From positions 62,001 through 126,000 of the forward strand of contig JAVBXL010000223.1 in NCBI GenBank assembly GCA_030824575.1: a DNA stretch of 64,000 nucleotides. The letters are read 5' to 3'. Position 1 is the first letter of the stretch; each line of letters starts with the position of its first letter. The notes under the pieces were generated by a model. That model saw only the letters and a program-made list of their open reading frames with translations. It was not told where the DNA came from and did no database searches. Source of the DNA: a bacterium (lineage in GTDB: Bacteria; Pseudomonadota; Alphaproteobacteria; Sphingomonadales; Sphingomonadaceae). A program made the translations under genes and the position numbers. Positions 60,220 through 64,000 of this stretch are shown here, piece after piece.

Positions 60220-61028
60220 GGACCGGCGGCACCACCGCGATCCTGCTCGCCGGCCGGCGCGACGGCGCGACCGATCCGCTGGCGCAGGCCGCCGGCGTCA
60301 CGCATAAATGCCTGGTCCCGGTCGCGGGCCAGCCGATGCTGCTGCATGTGATCGAGGCTCTGGTCGCCAATCGCCGGATCGGGCACGTGCGCGTCGTGAT
60401 CGAAGACCCGGCGCTGCTGGCCGGCCTGCCGCCGCTGCGCGGGTTGCTTCATAGCGGCCGGGTGATCGGTGTAGGGGCGCAGCCCAATCTGGTGGACAGC
60501 GTGCTGGCGGGCGCGGATGGCGCGGCTTTCCCGCTGCTCGTCACCACCGCGGACAATGTGATGCTGACTCCGCAAGCGGTGGACGAGATGCTGGACGGAT
60601 GCATGGCGCAGGGGGCGGACGCCGCCGTCGCCTTCACCCGCCGCGTGTCGGTGCTGGCCGCGCATCCGGCAGGACAGCGTAAATTCTACAATTTCGCCGA
60701 CGATAGCTATTCCAACTGCAACACCTATTGGCTGCGCGATCGGGCGGCGCTGAAAGTCGCCGAGACGTTCCGGTCGGGCGGCCAGTTCGTCAAGCATCCC
60801 GGACGCATCATCGGCGCTTTCGGCCTGCTCAACCTGCTGCGCTTCCGTTTCGGCATCGGCACGCTGGATCAGGCCTTCGCCCGCTTTTCGCGCCGTTTCC
60901 GCCTGACCATCAGCCCCGTGATCCTCACCGACGGCGCGGTGGCGGTCGACGTGGACAATGCCCGCTCGCACGGTGTGGCGGAAGAGATGCTGGCCGGGCG
61001 CAGCACGCTGGCCGTGGCGGCGGAATAA
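60216..61028 (+). CDS. Nucleotidyltransferase (MobA-like NTP transferase)
   Basis: A 270-residue GT-A-fold NTP transferase. The N-terminal TTAILLAGRRDGATDPLAQAAGVTHKCLVPVAGQPMLLHVIEAL is a variant of the G-rich NTP loop with the conserved Lys, and LLVTTADNVMLTP gives the metal-binding Asp. It would activate a sugar phosphate or alcohol phosphate as an NDP or CDP derivative. It overlaps the upstream ATP-grasp gene by 4 bp and is 3 bp from the next gene. Confidence 0.84.
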   Translation: MRTGGTTAILLAGRRDGATDPLAQAAGVTHKCLVPVAGQPMLLHVIEALVANRRIGHVRVVIEDPALLAGLPPLRGLLHSGRVIGVGAQPNLVDSVLAGADGAAFPLLVTTADNVMLTPQAVDEMLDGCMAQGADAAVAFTRRVSVLAAHPAGQRKFYNFADDSYSNCNTYWLRDRAALKVAETFRSGGQFVKHPGRIIGAFGLLNLLRFRFGIGTLDQAFARFSRRFRLTISPVILTDGAVAVDVDNARSHGVAEEMLAGRSTLAVAAE

Positions 61029-61031
61029 CGC

Positions 61032-62117
61032 TTGTTCACGCTGCGCGCGCTGCCGGTCCGGCGGGACGGCGGCAACAGCCTGATCGCCGCCTATCATGAC
61101 GGGCTGGCGCGCCATTGGTCGCCCGCGCGACGGCTGACGGGGCATGGCCTGTCGGTGATCGGCTTCGGCGGCTGGTCGGCCGCCGAGCGGCTTTATCTGG
61201 ACGAAGCCGTGCGCGCGCAGGGCCTCAGCATGAAGGATCGCAAGGGCCTGCATCGCCTGCTCAACCCCGGCGCCTTTCCGTTATCGGATAACACATTGAA
61301 AAATAAGCAGTTATTTGCGAAAACCGCGACTGGCCTGCCGCTCCCCGACGCCTGCGATCCCGATACTATGGACCTGGACGCCTGGCTGGCCGGGCAGGAC
61401 GACATTATCGCCAAGCCCAGCTATCGTTCCAAGGGGCAGGGGGTGGCGCGGTTCGTCCGCCAAGGCGACCATTGGCGCAACGGCGATTTTTCCCGTAATA
61501 CTGTCCAACTCGCTGTCTCTTTGCGCGCGCTCTGGCGCAAGGGCGGCGTCATCCAGCAACGCCTGCCGACCCATAAGGCGCTGGTCGACCTTTCGCCCGG
61601 CGCGCTGCCGACATTGCGCATCGTCACCTGCCTGAACGAGGCCGGCGCGCCGGAAATCTGCGATACGGCGCTGCGCCTGTCGGCTGGCGGACCCCGGCCG
61701 GTCGATAATTTCAACGCAGGCAATCTGGCGCTCGCGGTCGATGGAGAGGGACGTTGCGGCGCGGCCTGGCGCAGCGGCGGCAAGCGCGCGCCATCCCGCC
61801 ACAGCCGCCATCCCGTAACCGGCATGGCAATCGAAGGCGCGATGATCCCCGACCATGAGGCAGCGTGCGCGCTGGCGCTCCAGGCGCATGAGCGGTTCAG
61901 GCAGGGCTTCACCCTGATCGGCTGGGACATCGGCTTGACGACGCAGGGGCCGGTGCTGATCGAGGGCAATTGGAACCCCGGCACCGACATCCTGCAACTG
62001 GTGAATGGCCGGGGCGTGGCGGACAGTCGGCTGGGTGCGCTCTATCGTCACGCGCTCGATCGATTGACCGACGCGGACTGGCGCGCAGCGCAGGCGGTGC
62101 AGCGGGACCGGCGGTGA
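61032..62117 (+). CDS. Sugar-transfer-associated ATP-grasp protein
   Basis: A 361-residue protein starting with TTG. NTLKNKQLFAKTATGLPLP, the ATP Lys in IIAKPSYRSKGQGVARF, LPTLRIVTCL and the metal motif VLIEGNWNPGTDILQLV resemble the ATP-grasp family tied to sugar transfer (PF14397-type, from memory). It probably forms an amide or ester on a glycan precursor. The stop overlaps the glycosyltransferase GTG start (GTGA). Confidence 0.8.
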   Translation: MFTLRALPVRRDGGNSLIAAYHDGLARHWSPARRLTGHGLSVIGFGGWSAAERLYLDEAVRAQGLSMKDRKGLHRLLNPGAFPLSDNTLKNKQLFAKTATGLPLPDACDPDTMDLDAWLAGQDDIIAKPSYRSKGQGVARFVRQGDHWRNGDFSRNTVQLAVSLRALWRKGGVIQQRLPTHKALVDLSPGALPTLRIVTCLNEAGAPEICDTALRLSAGGPRPVDNFNAGNLALAVDGEGRCGAAWRSGGKRAPSRHSRHPVTGMAIEGAMIPDHEAACALALQAHERFRQGFTLIGWDIGLTTQGPVLIEGNWNPGTDILQLVNGRGVADSRLGALYRHALDRLTDADWRAAQAVQRDRR

Positions 62118-63214
62118 AGATCGCCCTCTATGTCCACGCGCTCGCGGCGACCGGCGTCGTCCGCAACGTGCGCCTGCTCGCCGGTGACTTCCACGCGCGC
62201 GGTCATGATGTGACGCTGGTGACGGCGCTGCCCGGCGGAGAAAGGGTGGCGGGGGTGCAGCATCATGCGCTGTTGGCGCGGGCGGGGGGATCGCGGACGT
62301 TGCAGAAATGGCGAGCGATTCCCTGGCTCCACGCCTATCTGTGCGGCGCGCGACCCGATATAATGTTGTCGGCCGGCAATCACGGCCATCTGACCGCGAT
62401 GCTGGGCAGTCGCGGGATAGCGGGCCTTCGCCGCATCTATCGGATCAGCAACGACCTGCGCCGCGCCGCGCCGGGCACGCGGGGGAGCCTGGCGGGTTCA
62501 CTGGTCCGGTCGCTGGCCATGCGCCTGCTTGCGGCGGATGCCGACCGGCTGGTGCTGGTATCGCCGACGCTGGTGGTCGGCACCTTCGCCCGCGCGCTCG
62601 CCAAAGGCCGGGCGCACGTCATCGAAAATGCGATCGATCCCGCTGTCGCGCGCGCCCGCGCAGCCGGGCCGTCGCCCCATGGCTGCTATGACGATGGCGT
62701 GCCGGTGATCCTCGCGATCGGCCGGCTGGCGCCGCAGAAGAATTTCGGAATCCTGCTGGCGGCCTTTGCACTGCTGCGCAGCGACGGCATAGCCGCCCGG
62801 CTCGTCATCTTGGGCGAAAGCCGCGACGGCGCGCAACAGGCGCTGCGCGATCAGGCCGATGCGCTCGGCATAGGCGCGGACCTGCTGCTGCCCGGCACGG
62901 TCGACAATGTCTTCCCCTGGCTCGCGCGCGCCGGCGCGTTCGTCCTGCCGTCCTGGTGGGAGGGGTCGGCCAATGTGCTGCTGGAGGCGATGGCGCTGGA
63001 CGTGCCGGTCGTCGCCTCGCGCAGCGCGGGCAATGCGGCCTCGCTCTTGGAACAGGGGCGTCATGGGTTGCTGGTCGATCCATCGGACCCGGCCGCCATG
63101 GCGCAGGCGATGGCGCAGCAGATCGATATGATGCGCGCCATCCGGCCGGGCGATCGGATCGACGCCTATCGGCTGGACGCGATGCTGGACGCCTGGGCGC
63201 AGGCGATCGGCTAG
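62114..63214 (+). CDS. Glycosyltransferase family 4
   Basis: A 366-residue GT-B glycosyltransferase. The GTG at 62114 opens VKIALYVHALAATGVVRNVRLLAGDFHARGHDVTLVTALP; the track start at 61970 overlaps the previous gene out of frame. The C-terminal donor site has ILAIGRLAPQKNFGILLAAF, FVLPSWWEGSANVLLEAMALDVPVVASRSAGN. It ends the four-gene operon and would transfer the sugar activated by the upstream nucleotidyltransferase (inference). Confidence 0.88.
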   Translation: MKIALYVHALAATGVVRNVRLLAGDFHARGHDVTLVTALPGGERVAGVQHHALLARAGGSRTLQKWRAIPWLHAYLCGARPDIMLSAGNHGHLTAMLGSRGIAGLRRIYRISNDLRRAAPGTRGSLAGSLVRSLAMRLLAADADRLVLVSPTLVVGTFARALAKGRAHVIENAIDPAVARARAAGPSPHGCYDDGVPVILAIGRLAPQKNFGILLAAFALLRSDGIAARLVILGESRDGAQQALRDQADALGIGADLLLPGTVDNVFPWLARAGAFVLPSWWEGSANVLLEAMALDVPVVASRSAGNAASLLEQGRHGLLVDPSDPAAMAQAMAQQIDMMRAIRPGDRIDAYRLDAMLDAWAQAIG

Positions 63215-63268
63215 GCCCGGTCGTGCGACCGTTGCGCATCCGAATGGATCGCCGTGTGTTGTGCCGGC

Positions 63269-63438
63269 ATGGCAGACAGTTTCGCACTCGTGCCCCATTT
63301 GCTGGCGCTGACTATCGCCTATGGCCTAGCCCTGCCTGGGCGGCGGCGCGATCCTGCAGCAGAAGAACAGCGTGCGGGGCACGGCGACGGCGGCGAGCCT
63401 GTGGGTGCCGGCACCGCTCAAGCCAGCGGAGGATGAGC
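63269..63438 (+). pseudogene. Remnant of an mgtC/sapB-family gene
   Basis: ATG 63269 starts MADSFALVPHLLALTIAYGLALP, like the first helix of an MgtC/SapB membrane protein, then loses the family. In another frame from about 63339 comes GGGAILQQKNSVRGTATAAS and then LWV, which matches the conserved MgtC GGGAI...VRGLTTAASLW block. The ~80 residues that should separate them are missing, and the C-terminal helices are also lost (only LKPAEDERDEG follows). An internal deletion with frame change explains this. Confidence 0.6.
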
Positions 63439-63464
63439 GCGATGAGGGCAGCGGCACCCGACGT

Positions 63465-64000
63465 TTATCCGGCACGGCGGCGGGCGAGGAAGAAGGTCGC
63501 CATCGCGCGCGAAGCATCGGGGCCTTTGGGATCGGTGTGGCTGCCGCCGGGTTGGCCGCCCGACCAGGCATGGCCGCTGCCATGTACGGTCCATTCCTCC
63601 AGCATCACCGGCTCGCGACCATAGCGATAGAAGCTGCGCGTGAACGCCCGACCGCCGGGTGCGACGCCCTCTTCCGACTGGACGCTGAGCGCGCGCGTGC
63701 TTGACCGCTGCAACTGGCTGACAAAGCCGCCGGCGTTGGACGGGTGGACCACCCGGTCGCTGTCGCCATGGAACAGGATCATGGGTAATGGCGGTGTGGT
63801 CTTGCCGATGGTCGGGGTCGCCTGTCCGCGCATCGCCGCGAGCGCTTCGCCGACCGAGCCGATCGTGCCCATCGGCACGCCCGAATGAACGCCGACCGCG
63901 ACGTAAAGCTGCGGGTAGGCGGCGGCGATGATCGCGGCCGCCGCTCCGCCGGCCGATATGCCCGCAATATAGACGCGGCCGTCATGACCCTTGCACCGGT
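63465..64000 (-). CDS. PHB depolymerase-family esterase, C-terminal part
   Basis: Incomplete at the window edge; the frame is open to base 64000, beyond the track start at 63878. The visible part holds the nucleophile in VYIAGISAGGAAAAIIAAAYP (GxSxG), the acid in LFHGDSDRVVHPSNA and the His in TVHGSGHAWSGGQPGGSHTDPKGPDASRAM. This is the esterase/PHB depolymerase family (PF10503-type). Members hydrolyse polyhydroxybutyrate oligomers or other esters. It could act with the PHA genes at the start of the window, but the distance makes that only a suggestion. Confidence 0.88.
   Translation of the reverse strand, partial: RCKGHDGRVYIAGISAGGAAAAIIAAAYPQLYVAVGVHSGVPMGTIGSVGEALAAMRGQATPTIGKTTPPLPMILFHGDSDRVVHPSNAGGFVSQLQRSSTRALSVQSEEGVAPGGRAFTRSFYRYGREPVMLEEWTVHGSGHAWSGGQPGGSHTDPKGPDASRAMATFFLARRRAG

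Overview
The window is a high-GC stretch of chromosome from an alphaproteobacterium of the order Sphingomonadales, most likely a Sphingobium/Sphingomonas relative. That placement is inferred from the protein families: polyhydroxyalkanoate (PHA) synthase and phasin, a tonB-exbB-exbD-exbD operon, paired TonB-dependent receptors, exosortase-A-associated glycan genes, the rpmH-rnpA-yidD-yidC block, an RNase E with an acidic insertion in its S1 domain, and palindromic GTTCG...TGTCGAAG repeats. No database search was run. Coding density is high. I see no tRNA, rRNA, CRISPR array, complete insertion sequence or prophage.

Layout. 0-3 kb: the 3' end of a PHA synthase gene, a phasin behind a perfect 20-bp inverted repeat (likely PhaR operator), clpS, and an uncharacterised sphingomonad protein. 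3-8.4 kb: glpD-glpK (glycerol use), a membrane diguanylate cyclase, and a MerC-like protein behind a promoter that overlaps a Zur-like box. 8.4-12.3 kb: glpX, hom and two exported hypothetical proteins. 12.5-15.8 kb: tonB-exbB-exbD-exbD and a PilZ protein. 15.8-23.5 kb: an ABC exporter, a methyltransferase/anti-sigma-like fusion, a dipeptide epimerase, a topoisomerase IB-MscS pair and a DJ-1/PfpI protein. 23.4-28 kb: exosortase-A-type glycan genes (O-glycosylation ligase, glycosyltransferase) with companion membrane proteins. 28-30.4 kb: an S24 (LexA/CI-like) repressor facing a divergent two-gene operon across palindromic operators, then an XdhC-family gene. 30.6-34.6 kb: cstA-ybdD, doxX with a stress flavoprotein, and a 2'-5' RNA ligase-like gene interrupted by an in-frame TGA. 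34.8-43.7 kb: phnA, engB, yidC, yidD, rnpA, rpmH, a DsbA-like protein, an M48 protease and rne. 44-50.9 kb: amiC, a PBP1A gene, prfB, a lipoprotein methyltransferase, PilZ. 51-59 kb: an aldo/keto reductase, a siderophore receptor with DUF4198 partner behind two Fur-like palindromes, and a second TonB receptor coupled to an NPP-type phosphodiesterase. 59.2-63.2 kb: a tight four-gene operon (ATP-grasp, nucleotidyltransferase, ATP-grasp, glycosyltransferase). The end holds an mgtC remnant and the 3' part of a PHB-depolymerase-family gene.

How the parts connect. TonB-ExbB-ExbD would energise the two outer-membrane receptors, and tonB and the siderophore receptor both carry palindromic boxes of the kind bound by Fur-family regulators. 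The PHA genes at the two ends fit a carbon-storage organism. The best candidates for undescribed biology are the four-gene ATP-grasp/nucleotidyltransferase/glycosyltransferase operon, the methyltransferase/anti-sigma fusion, and the S24 repressor with its divergent operon. Many start codons were refined inside the longer open frames of the ORF track, using Shine-Dalgarno (SD) position and family N-termini.
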